Shown here piece after piece: positions 9,801 to 21,445 of a stretch of DNA of 64,000 nucleotides (the first letter of the stretch is position 1; the number at the start of each line of letters is the position of its first letter). The stretch is taken from NCBI RefSeq assembly GCF_018613805.1, contig NZ_JAGGPL010000001.1:186001-250000 (forward strand), in the 5' to 3' direction. The position numbers and the translations under genes were made by a program. This stretch comes from Arthrobacter sp. ISL-48 (GTDB taxonomy: Bacteria; Actinomycetota; Actinomycetes; Actinomycetales; Micrococcaceae). Below the pieces are notes generated by a model. That model saw nothing but the letters and a program-made list of their open reading frames with translations, had not been told where the DNA came from and made no database searches.

Positions 9801-10455
9801 GGATTTCAGGGTGCTGATCGTGGACGACGATTTCCATGTGGCCAAGCTGCACGCCGCTTATGTGGACTCGGTGGCAGGATTCCTGGCCCTGGCACCGGTG
9901 GGCTCGGCGTCCCTGGCGCTGCAGGCCATTCACAGCCTGCGCCCGGACCTGGTGCTGCTGGATGTCTACCTGCCGGATGCGTCGGGACTGGACCTCCTGC
10001 AACAGCTGGACGTGGACACCATGATCCTCAGCGCGGCATCCGACGCGGCCTCGCTCCGGACAGCGTTCCGCAGGGGTGCCCTGGGATACCTGCTTAAACC
10101 CTTCACGGCCGAGTCCCTCTCGCAGCAGTTGCGGTCCTACGCCCGGTACCGCCGCATCCTGGGCCAGCCCGGAGTACTGGACCAGGACTCGGTGGAGCGC
10201 GCTAAGCGGGCACTGATCCCGGGAGACGTGACGCCGTCGGCCAAGCCCCGTTCCGCCACGGAGGCTGCGGTACTGGAATCACTTCTTCCCGGCGAGCAGT
10301 ACTCGGCGGTGGAAGTGGCCACTCGGGTGGGCGTCTCCCGGGCCACGGCGCAACGGTATCTGTCCTCGCTGGCCGATGACGGCGCCGTCGACATCCAGCT
10401 GCGCTACGGAACCACCGGACGCCCCGAGCACCGCTACGGCCTCCCCGCGCAATAA
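9793..10455 (+). CDS. CitB/DcuR-type response regulator
   Basis: 220-residue response regulator. The receiver domain (residues 1-120) has the acidic pair in LIVDDDFHV, the phospho-accepting aspartate in LVLLDVYLPD and the conserved lysine in LLKPF. The C-terminal part carries a helix-turn-helix (SAVEVATRVGVSRATAQRYLSS), the form used by the CitB/DcuR group. It is translationally coupled to the kinase by an 8-bp overlap. The divergent CitMHS gene is its most likely target. Confidence 0.92.
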   Translation: MPEDFRVLIVDDDFHVAKLHAAYVDSVAGFLALAPVGSASLALQAIHSLRPDLVLLDVYLPDASGLDLLQQLDVDTMILSAASDAASLRTAFRRGALGYLLKPFTAESLSQQLRSYARYRRILGQPGVLDQDSVERAKRALIPGDVTPSAKPRSATEAAVLESLLPGEQYSAVEVATRVGVSRATAQRYLSSLADDGAVDIQLRYGTTGRPEHRYGLPAQ

Positions 10456-10493
10456 CCTGCCGCCCCCTGAGCCACCAACCCCCCGGCGCGAAC

Positions 10494-10540
10494 TGGCACG
10501 TAATCCCCTCAAAATGCGGATTTGAGGTCATGACGTGCCA
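10494..10540. terminator. Inverted repeat between convergent genes
   Basis: Outer arms TGGCACGT (10494-10501) and ACGTGCCA (10533-10540) plus inner arms CCTCAAA and TTTGAGG form a two-part stem. It lies between the response-regulator stop (10455) and the ridA stop (10571), so it can end both convergent transcripts. Confidence 0.6.
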
Positions 10541-10570
10541 GGTCGCGCGGGAGCGGGAGTGGGAGAGGAA

Positions 10571-10954
10571 CTAGCTGGCGCTCTTGTGGGCCACGACCTC
10601 GATCTCCACCAGCATCTTCGGGTCCAGGAACGGCAGCACGTGCACCAGAGACAGGGTGGGGCGGGTTTCGCCGAAGACCTCTCCGTGTGCCCGGCCGGCC
10701 TCTTCCCACTTGCTGATGTCCGTCAGGTACAGCTTTGACTGCACGACGTCGGACAAGCTGAACCCGGCATCGGCCAGCACCGCCCCGAGCTTCTGCAGAA
10801 TGTACTGGGTCTGCGTATAGAAGTCATCGCCCACGATGCCGTCCTCACCGCTGGCTGCTGTGGCGGAGATGTAAAGCGTGTTGTCCACCTGGACTGCCCG
10901 CGAATAGCCTAGGGTCTGCTCCCACACGGAGCCGGTGCCGAACGTTTTGCGCAT
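10571..10954 (-). CDS. RidA-family (YjgF/YER057c/UK114) protein
   Basis: 127-residue member of the RidA superfamily, whose founding members hydrolyse reactive enamine/imine intermediates from amino-acid metabolism. I set the start at the ATG at 10954 (MRKTFGTGS), with GAAAGG seven bases upstream; the frame is open 12 codons earlier. The AATA-type strand (LYISATAASGEDG) and the DVVQSKLYLTDI segment fit the fold. The N-terminus departs from canonical RidA, and the C-terminal PRPTxxxV-type signature is only partly kept (TRPTLSLVHVLPF). It may be a subfamily with a different substrate. Confidence 0.8.
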   Translation of the reverse strand: MRKTFGTGSVWEQTLGYSRAVQVDNTLYISATAASGEDGIVGDDFYTQTQYILQKLGAVLADAGFSLSDVVQSKLYLTDISKWEEAGRAHGEVFGETRPTLSLVHVLPFLDPKMLVEIEVVAHKSAS

Positions 10955-11000
10955 GATGGGCCTTTCACTGCCGAAATGAGTCGGCACCACTTTAGGGTGG

Positions 11001-11504
11001 CTAAACCTCCAGCCGGTAAACCAGCAGCTTTATGTCGGTACCGGGAACAAACCAGTCACGCTCCGGGACACGCTGGAACCCGGTTTTCCGGTACAAGCCA
11101 TGGGCACTCTCCCAGGTCTTGCCTGTGGTGAGGGCCACCGCCTTGGTGCCCTTGAGCGACTTAGCGTGCTCGATGATGGCACCCACCATGGCCCTACCGG
11201 CTCCGCTGCGCTGAACCTCGGGATCCACCACGAGCATGCGGAACTCCAGCTCATCTTCAAGGGCAATGTCCGCATATGGCTCTCCGGCCACGGCCAGCGT
11301 CACCGAACCCACCACCTTGCCTGCGCGCTCGGCGACCCAGATGGTCGCCATAGCCGCCCGGCGGGCAACGTCCTGGACCTGCACCATATAGGGATGGTCC
11401 GGGCTCTCGAAGTAGCCGGCAGCCAGGTAGGAGTCCCGGGTGATCCTGGCAACGGCGTCGAAATCGGCTTCAACAGCGGGACGGATGGTTATCTGCGGCA
11501 GCAC
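11001..11504 (-). CDS. GNAT-family N-acetyltransferase
   Basis: 167-residue single-domain acetyltransferase using acetyl-CoA; the substrate is unknown. The fold is shown by the N-terminal IRPAVEADFDAVARI strand-helix, the central RMLVVDPEVQRSGAGRAMV motif A (pyrophosphate loop) and a C-terminal LYRKTGFQRV motif. The start is GTG. It lies between ridA and an inositol-phosphatase gene on the same strand, with no functional link visible. Confidence 0.87.
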   Translation of the reverse strand: MLPQITIRPAVEADFDAVARITRDSYLAAGYFESPDHPYMVQVQDVARRAAMATIWVAERAGKVVGSVTLAVAGEPYADIALEDELEFRMLVVDPEVQRSGAGRAMVGAIIEHAKSLKGTKAVALTTGKTWESAHGLYRKTGFQRVPERDWFVPGTDIKLLVYRLEV

Positions 11505-11593
11505 CAGACAATGCTAGCGGCGGCCACGGCAGGCGCCGCGTAAAAGAGCGCTTTCCGTGACTGAACTATCACTCCGGACGCAGCCAAGAGCGA

Positions 11594-15362
<3,769 letters not shown>

Positions 15363-15393
15363 GGGTTACCTTTTCGACGGCGGGCGGCCCCCC

Positions 15394-15430
15394 TCCGCAG
15401 TGAACTGGTGTTCCACGGTAGTCTGCTACA
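15394..15430 (-). repeat. Duplicated upstream element, copy 2
   Basis: About 37 bp in front of the 15362 gene. It matches 16121-16157 with few differences, including the shared run CCACGGTAGTCTGCTACA. The conservation suggests a shared promoter or leader kept after duplication. Confidence 0.6.
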
Positions 15431-15523
15431 ACACGCCCGGAAGCCGCAAATCCCCCGGACTCACCGCCCCGTGCGCATGTACCCGCACCCGCCTGTCTTC
15501 GAGGGCGGCGACCGCGGCTTTCC

Positions 15524-16093
15524 TTAGTGCATGAAGTGGCGGTTCCGGCTCCACCAGGCGAAGGCCAGGCCGCCGAGGCCCACCAGCAGCACCCCTGCCA
15601 TGATGGCCAGCAGCCCGGGGTTGCCGAAGCCCGGACCGTCTCCCGTCGAAATTGCGGCGGCCTGGCTGGCCTTTGCGGATTTGGTGATCGGCTTATTCCA
15701 GTTCGATTCCGCCGACGGGCCCGCCGTGGACGCAGTGGTGCTGGGAGTAGCGGTTGCGTCCGGGGAAGGGGTCGCCACAAAGGCGGCGTCGCTGGATTCC
15801 TGGGCAGGCGGAGGGACCGGGTCAGCGGCCGGCGGCCGTGGCGGTGCGGGGGCCTGCGTCGGCGGTTTCACCGGCGCGGAAGGTTCCTGCGAGGTGGGCT
15901 TCGGGCTGGGACTGTGCGGAACCTCGGGTTGGGGTTCCGCTGGAACCGGAAGGCAGATCAGTCCGCAGGGCGGTGGCGGTTGGGATGTTTCCGCGTTGGC
16001 TGGCGCCACTCCGGAAAGGTTGGTCGAGACCGCCAGAACCGCTGCTGCAGCCGTCGTTAACATGGCACGGAGCACGTACGGGGATCGGGTCAT
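15524..16093 (-). CDS. Proline-rich secreted protein with C-terminal membrane anchor (paralogue 1)
   Basis: 189-residue paralogue of the neighbouring 202-residue protein. The start is the ATG at 16093 (MTRSPYVLRAML), because GAAAAGG precedes it in the same way. It has a signal peptide ending near ANAETS, a cysteine pair (CGLICLP), a Pro-rich stalk, the conserved ESNWNKPITKS block, [14 protein letters not shown], a membrane helix and a WWSRNRH tail. Signal peptide, motif, helix and tail are well conserved, while the stalk has diverged. It lies 141 bp downstream of the EssC-like gene. Function unknown. Confidence 0.8.
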   Translation of the reverse strand: MTRSPYVLRAMLTTAAAAVLAVSTNLSGVAPANAETSQPPPPCGLICLPVPAEPQPEVPHSPSPKPTSQEPSAPVKPPTQAPAPPRPPAADPVPPPAQESSDAAFVATPSPDATATPSTTASTAGPSAESNWNKPITKSAKASQAAAISTGDGPGFGNPGLLAIMAGVLLVGLGGLAFAWWSRNRHFMH

Positions 16094-16120
16094 GGATACC
16101 TTTTCGAGAGCGCGCGGCCC

Positions 16121-16157
16121 CCTCCGCACCGAACTAGTGTCCACGGTAGTCTGCTAC
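16121..16157 (-). repeat. Duplicated upstream element, copy 1
   Basis: Counterpart of 15394-15430, located about 30 bp in front of the 16093 start. The run CCACGGTAGTCTGCTACA is identical in both copies. It probably marks the edge of the tandem duplication or a common promoter. Confidence 0.6.
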
Positions 16158-16234
16158 ACGTGTCCCGGCTGGCCCGCCCCAACACGCCGAGGGGCCGAAA
16201 ATCCCGGATTCACGGCCACCCGGCCCGGGCCCGC

Positions 16235-19200
16235 TCAGTCCCTGTTTTCGGGCGGGAGCGCGATCTGCAGTTTGCGTGCTTTGCCGCGGCCCACGATGTA
16301 GCCACGACCCGGGATGAAGTCAGGGCTGACCCGCCCCAGCGAGGTGTTGAGCAGGCTGTCCCCTTCGATATCGCCGGGGTTGATCAGCAGGCCGCGCCTT
16401 CCGGATTTGAACGGCTGCGACAATGACCATGCGGACGACCAGGTGGACGTTTCGGATTCCCCGATGACCCACTGGTCGGCCTTGATGGAGGCCGCTACAA
16501 GCTGGGCCACCCCCGATTCAGCGACCGTGTCCGTGAACTCGGTCAGGCCTTCGATGAAGATCGCCAGTCTGCCGGGATTTCCGGAAGAGTGCTCAGTCAG
16601 GTCCTCGATGACATCGGACACGTCATCGGCTCCCACTACCGAGCGGTTCCAGATGGGCAGCGAGGCGACCGCGGACCGCCGCGAGCCTACGTAGATCAAT
16701 TCCGTCTCCGGGTTGGATTTCCGCAGCGCGTACGCCAGGGTCACCAGCGCCACGGTCCGGCCCGCTCCCGGCGGACCGGCCAGGAGCAGCGTGCCCTTGG
16801 CCATGATCTCCGCTGGCCGCAGGGTTTCGTCGTCGACGCCGATCACCGGCAGGTCCGGCCTGCCGGCAGGAAGTACGTCGAGCTCCACCTGTTCCGGCAG
16901 CCGTTCGATCCCCGGTGCCCTGTCCAGTCCCTGGCGCAGCATCGCTTCGCTAAGTTTGTGGACCTCACGGGCCTGCAGTGCCAGGTTTGAGTTACCCCCT
17001 AGCACCGCCAGCTGGACTTCAAAACCGCCCAGCAGTCCGCGGCCGGGAGGCGACGTCGTGCTGAGGACATCTTTGGGCACGTCCATGGAGAGGTAGTCGT
17101 CTTCGGACGAGAGGCGCAGCACCAGCCTGCGCTGAATGGACGCAAGCAACGACGCCGGAACAGAGTTGGGGCGGTCACCGGTCACCACGAGGTGGATACC
17201 GAGGGGACGTCCGTCGGTTGCCAGCTGCAGGAAGATGTCCCACAGCGCGGACAGGCGGCTGTATTCGTACGTCTCGCGGAAAGCGGACATGCCATCCACC
17301 AGCACAAAGATCCGCTTTTCGTCAGGCCGGTCCGCGAGCGTCCGGAAGTCGACGATCGTCGAGGCCCGGACCTCGGCGAAGCGGGCGGAGCGTTCGTCGG
17401 CGATATCCCGCAACAGGCGCAGGAGACGCCCGACGCGTTCCACGTCGTCTCCGTTGATGATCTCGCCGACGTGTGGCAGCTCCTCAAGCATCTTGAGCCC
17501 TGAGGATCCGCAGTCGATGCCATAGACATGGACGGGGCCGCCGCGGGGCGTGACCGCCGCGGCAATCGCAATTCCGCGCAGCGCTGCCGATTTACCGGAC
17601 CCGCCGGTGCCGTAGATGGCCATGTTGCCGTCTCTGTCCGGTTCGTAGAACACCGTGGGCTGGTCCTGGCGGCCCGGATCGTCCGCAACTCCCAGGAGCA
17701 GCCGCTCATCGGTCCGCGGATTGGGCAGCTTCGACAGGTCATAGGTCTTGGCGAGCTCGTCCAGCCAGGGCTTCCGTGGTGGCTCGATGTTAAGCGAGTC
17801 CGCCGCCCTGACGATGTTGGTGGTCATCCTGGCGATGTCGTTAGGGCCGGCCGGTTCTTCCTTTACCGGTTTTTGCGGAGCAGGCGGCTCCCAGCTCGGC
17901 CCGGACCCGAACGCCATTTCCACAATGTCCATCTGCGGCCGCTGCGGTTTCTCCGTGGTCCAGCCGCCGGCATATCCGGTCTGGAATCCCTGGATCCTGC
18001 CGGGGCCTGTCTTTGCGGCTCCGCGGCCGGGGATGGACGGATCAAAATACGCCGCGTCAGGTACTCCCAGGATGTCCGTCGCATCCTCTTCGTCCGCCAT
18101 CCGCAGGGCCACGCGGAGGTTGGTGTTGGCACGGAGGCTGTCCTTGATCACGCCCGCGGGGCGCTGGGTGGCCAGGATCAGGTGGAGCCCGAGTGACCGT
18201 CCCCGGGCAGCCACGTCCACAACGCCGTCGACGAATTCTGGCACTTCTGTGGCCAGCGCTGCGAACTCGTCCACGATGATGACCAGGTACGGTGGTGCGT
18301 CCGGATCAGCCTCACGTTGCAGTGCCAGCAGGTCCTTGGCCTTTTTTCGGTTCAGCAGGTGCTCGCGGTAGCGGAGTTCAGCCCTGAGCGAGGTCAGGGC
18401 CCGGCGGACCAGGTGCTGGGAAAGGTCCGTGACCAGGCCTACGGTGTGAGGCAGGTGGAGGCAGTCGGCGAACGCCGCTCCGCCCTTGTAATCCACAAAC
18501 AAAAAGCTGACCCGGTCCGGGCTGTACGCGGCGGCCATCCCCATGACCCAGGACTGCAGGAACTCGGATTTTCCGGCGCCGGTGGTACCGCCCACCAGGG
18601 CGTGCGGGCCCTCGTTCTTCAAATCAAGGTAAAGGGGTTCGATGCCCTTGGATCCCACCAGGGCGCGGAGCGTTCCGTTGTCCTTGCGGTTGGCCACCGC
18701 CGTCGCGTGCACAGAGTTGTTCTCTGTCCAGCGTTCCGCGACAGCCTGGGGGTTGTCCAGGAAGTCCTTGCCGATCAGGGTGGCGTAGGACACCGCCCGG
18801 GGCAGGTCCGAGTCGTCACTCATGGGCTTGCCGACGTCCACCACCGGCGCGAGCATCCTGGCCAGCTGGGCAGCGAGTTCGGCATCGAGGCTTTCGCAGC
18901 TCACCGGATAGCTGTGGCGGCCCAACCGGACGTGGCCTGTGGTGGTGCCATGATCGCCGTCCACCACCATGAAGTCCCGGCAGGCGGCGGGAAGTGCCTG
19001 GATGTGGGTGGCCACCCACATGACGTGGACGCCCGAATCCGGACCGCGTTCCGCGAGCCGCGTCAGCCTGCCGCGGTCAACGGGGGCGTCGTCCTCCACG
19101 ATGACCAGGACGGCAGGAACCACCGGTCCCGGGATTGCATCCTTGGCGGGGTCAATGTCCGGCCTGAGGTCCGGCCCGGACCGCCGGGCTGACGCTTCCC

Positions 19201-20680
19201 TGACGTCAAGCAGGTCCTCCAGGCGGGCCAGCAGGGACGACCCGCTGGCGGAGCCAGCGGCCAGATGGTCGCCGCTGAGCGGGGTGTGGCCGGACCCTAC
19301 GTGGGGCAGCCACTGCAGCCAGTTCCACCGTTCCCTTGACTGGGCGGAGGTGATGGCGGTGACAACTGCCTCGGCCGGCGAGTGGAGTCCCACGAGCTGC
19401 AGGACCATGCCACGGGCAACGTCGTCAACGAGCCCCCGGGCTCCTGCCACACCGAACGATCCGGCCGTGCGCAGCTGGGAGACCACAGGCACGCCCTCGA
19501 TGTCCTTGAACTGCTTCAGGCAGTCCTGGATCTCGCGCATGTGTTCAACTTCGGTTTCGTTACTTGCCGGCTCCTCGAGGATGATGCGGGAGGGGGCCGT
19601 GCCCACCCCGAACCGCAGGCCCAGGAAGCCGGTGTGCTCGGGGCGGTGGGTCCAGAGCAGCGGCCCGAGTTTGTAGATGGAATCAACGGTGTCGCTCACT
19701 GACGGCGCTTCCTGCAGGCGGACGGCGCGTTCCACATGCTGCAACTCAGTGATGTCCTGCCGGAAAGCGGCCATGGATTCCCGGAAGTGCTTAAGTTGTT
19801 CTTTCTGCTGGCGCTTGGTCTGCATTTTGTGGTCTACGTAATGGCCCACAATGAAAAGTGGCATCATCATCATGAACACGACGGACAGCAGGTTCGCGGT
19901 GACGGCGAACATGATGCCGCCCATGAGCAGAGGCGCCATCAGCATGATGTACGGAAATGGCTGGTGGTCCGGGCGCTTCGGTCCCGCAGGCAGCACCCGC
20001 TTGGGCGAATCGAAGCGGGGCACCACGCGCGGCGACCTGTTGAAATCGACAAGGGGCGACGACGGCGCTGCCGCGTGGTTCCGCGCCAGCGGAACCACCG
20101 TGACAGTGGTGTCGCCAAGGGTCACCGTGTCTGAGGAATTCAGCGTGGCCCGGGTGACCGGGAGGCCGTCCATCAGCAGGCCGTTGGCCGAGTTGGTGTC
20201 CACGATCTCCACGCTTTCGCCCACCGTGATGCGGGCGTGGCGTTTTGACGTCATGGGATCGGAGAGGCGGATGTCCACGTCACGGTCCCGGCCGATGTAA
20301 CTGGTGCCGGATGGAAGCGAGAACTCCTGGCCGACGTCGGGCCCGGAAAGGATCCTCAAGGTGGCAGCGGCGGGGCCGCGGTTGGCGCCGGGGACGTCAA
20401 AGTGGTCGCTGATCTGGGTCAGCGACACCACGGAGCCGGGGCGCAGTCCCGATTCCAGTAGGTTGTCAGTGCGGGTCAGGACGTTGCCACGCATCCCGCC
20501 GGCCACAAAGGCTTCGTCAATGCGCAGGGAGAGGTTCTCCGGCACGGGCGTCCCCTTCCGGTCCGGGTCCGCGGCCCAGAGCTGGGTGGCGATGTCCGCC
20601 ACGGTCGCAAGTCCATCCACGGTGACCGCAAGGTCCTTCGTTTCTGCCGGGTCCCGGCGCAGTGTCAGCCGGATCCTCAT
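16235..20680 (-). CDS. EssC/EccC-like FtsK/SpoIIIE ATPase with FHA domain
   Basis: 1481-residue membrane ATPase resembling the motor of type VII secretion. Residues 1-95 look like a ubiquitin-like beta-grasp domain of the YukD/EccD kind (LxxSGLRPGSVVSL). An FHA domain follows (105-200; IGRDRDVDIRL, SKRHARI, NSANGLLMDG). Two membrane helices lie at about 245-295. Three ATPase modules follow: D1 has Walker A GTTGAGKSEF (~700) and Walker B LVIIVDEFAAL (~803); D2 has GTGGSGKSAAL (~1027) with a weaker Walker B (FVLVDGMSAF); D3 has a degenerate GPPGAGRTVAL (~1305) and IFIEGLTEF. This Ubl-FHA-2TM-3xFtsK order is closer to firmicute EssC than to mycobacterial EccC. No WXG100 substrate gene is visible here. 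It overlaps the upstream FHA-like gene by 4 bp. Confidence 0.92.
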   Translation of the reverse strand: MRIRLTLRRDPAETKDLAVTVDGLATVADIATQLWAADPDRKGTPVPENLSLRIDEAFVAGGMRGNVLTRTDNLLESGLRPGSVVSLTQISDHFDVPGANRGPAAATLRILSGPDVGQEFSLPSGTSYIGRDRDVDIRLSDPMTSKRHARITVGESVEIVDTNSANGLLMDGLPVTRATLNSSDTVTLGDTTVTVVPLARNHAAAPSSPLVDFNRSPRVVPRFDSPKRVLPAGPKRPDHQPFPYIMLMAPLLMGGIMFAVTANLLSVVFMMMMPLFIVGHYVDHKMQTKRQQKEQLKHFRESMAAFRQDITELQHVERAVRLQEAPSVSDTVDSIYKLGPLLWTHRPEHTGFLGLRFGVGTAPSRIILEEPASNETEVEHMREIQDCLKQFKDIEGVPVVSQLRTAGSFGVAGARGLVDDVARGMVLQLVGLHSPAEAVVTAITSAQSRERWNWLQWLPHVGSGHTPLSGDHLAAGSASGSSLLARLEDLLDVREASARRSGPDLRPDIDPAKDAIPGPVVPAVLVIVEDDAPVDRGRLTRLAERGPDSGVHVMWVATHIQALPAACRDFMVVDGDHGTTTGHVRLGRHSYPVSCESLDAELAAQLARMLAPVVDVGKPMSDDSDLPRAVSYATLIGKDFLDNPQAVAERWTENNSVHATAVANRKDNGTLRALVGSKGIEPLYLDLKNEGPHALVGGTTGAGKSEFLQSWVMGMAAAYSPDRVSFLFVDYKGGAAFADCLHLPHTVGLVTDLSQHLVRRALTSLRAELRYREHLLNRKKAKDLLALQREADPDAPPYLVIIVDEFAALATEVPEFVDGVVDVAARGRSLGLHLILATQRPAGVIKDSLRANTNLRVALRMADEEDATDILGVPDAAYFDPSIPGRGAAKTGPGRIQGFQTGYAGGWTTEKPQRPQMDIVEMAFGSGPSWEPPAPQKPVKEEPAGPNDIARMTTNIVRAADSLNIEPPRKPWLDELAKTYDLSKLPNPRTDERLLLGVADDPGRQDQPTVFYEPDRDGNMAIYGTGGSGKSAALRGIAIAAAVTPRGGPVHVYGIDCGSSGLKMLEELPHVGEIINGDDVERVGRLLRLLRDIADERSARFAEVRASTIVDFRTLADRPDEKRIFVLVDGMSAFRETYEYSRLSALWDIFLQLATDGRPLGIHLVVTGDRPNSVPASLLASIQRRLVLRLSSEDDYLSMDVPKDVLSTTSPPGRGLLGGFEVQLAVLGGNSNLALQAREVHKLSEAMLRQGLDRAPGIERLPEQVELDVLPAGRPDLPVIGVDDETLRPAEIMAKGTLLLAGPPGAGRTVALVTLAYALRKSNPETELIYVGSRRSAVASLPIWNRSVVGADDVSDVIEDLTEHSSGNPGRLAIFIEGLTEFTDTVAESGVAQLVAASIKADQWVIGESETSTWSSAWSLSQPFKSGRRGLLINPGDIEGDSLLNTSLGRVSPDFIPGRGYIVGRGKARKLQIALPPENRD

Positions 20681-21381
20681 CCTTCGTCCGCTCCCCGCAT
20701 CTTTTCGAGCAGGTGCAGGTCATCAGCGGTGACCAGGTGGGACGTGACGGCATGTTCCACGAGTCTGGCTCGGCGGTTGGTGGCCAGCTTTCCGCCGCCG
20801 CCGCGCAATCCCACAACGCCTACCCGGTCCAGCTTGTCGCAGACGTTGTCCAGCTTCCGGTTGAAGCGCGTGAGCGCCCAGCCGAGGGTTTTGGCGGCAG
20901 CCGCGGAGGACGGGATGGCGCTGAACCCGGTCCCTTCGCGCCGGAGCATGGGTTCGGCGAGCGCGACGATCAGGGCCTTCTGGGAGTCAGTGAAAACCAC
21001 TGGGCCGATGGTGGTGTCCCCGTTGCTGTCGTCGTCCCGCGCCCCCTGGCGGAAGGCCGGAGTCTTGAGGTGGACCGCGAACTCGTATGTGGTGGGGCCC
21101 GCGGTGAAGATGACGCTGGTATGGCTGAACACCAAGGGTATCCGTGCCCCAGGCGAAAGCCAGGCCTGCATGCCGCCCGAGCCGTCCGCCACGGTGGCCG
21201 AGAGCATGCTGCCCACGTTGCTGAGCCACCAGATCCCGTCGTACCGGGCCACCTGCAGGAACTGCCGGTGCAGATAGGGGTTGTCATCCACTTCGAGGTC
21301 GCCTTCGCGGCCGATGTTGAACACATCCTCATCCGACGGTTGGTACCACTCACCACAGAAATCTATTGCTAGATCCCCCAT
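20677..21381 (-). CDS. FHA-like domain protein with C-terminal helical/winged-helix part
   Basis: 234-residue cytoplasmic protein. The N-terminal half reads as an FHA-type phosphothreonine-binding fold (FNIGREGDLEVDDNPYLHRQFLQV, WWLSNVG). The second half (FTDSQKALIVALAEPML, then KTLGWALTRFNRKLDNVCDKL) looks like a helix-turn-helix-like bundle. The arrangement is known from FHA proteins in kinase clusters, but I cannot name a function. AAGGAGG precedes the ATG. It sits 64 bp after the kinase gene and overlaps the EssC-like gene by 4 bp. That suggests it relays kinase state to the ATPase. Confidence 0.72.
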   Translation of the reverse strand: MGDLAIDFCGEWYQPSDEDVFNIGREGDLEVDDNPYLHRQFLQVARYDGIWWLSNVGSMLSATVADGSGGMQAWLSPGARIPLVFSHTSVIFTAGPTTYEFAVHLKTPAFRQGARDDDSNGDTTIGPVVFTDSQKALIVALAEPMLRREGTGFSAIPSSAAAAKTLGWALTRFNRKLDNVCDKLDRVGVVGLRGGGGKLATNRRARLVEHAVTSHLVTADDLHLLEKMRGADEG

Positions 21382-21445
21382 TTTCCGTGCCTCCTTGTAG
21401 GGCAGTTACCCATGCGTTTTGCGTGCCTGCTGTGCCGTGCCGTCC

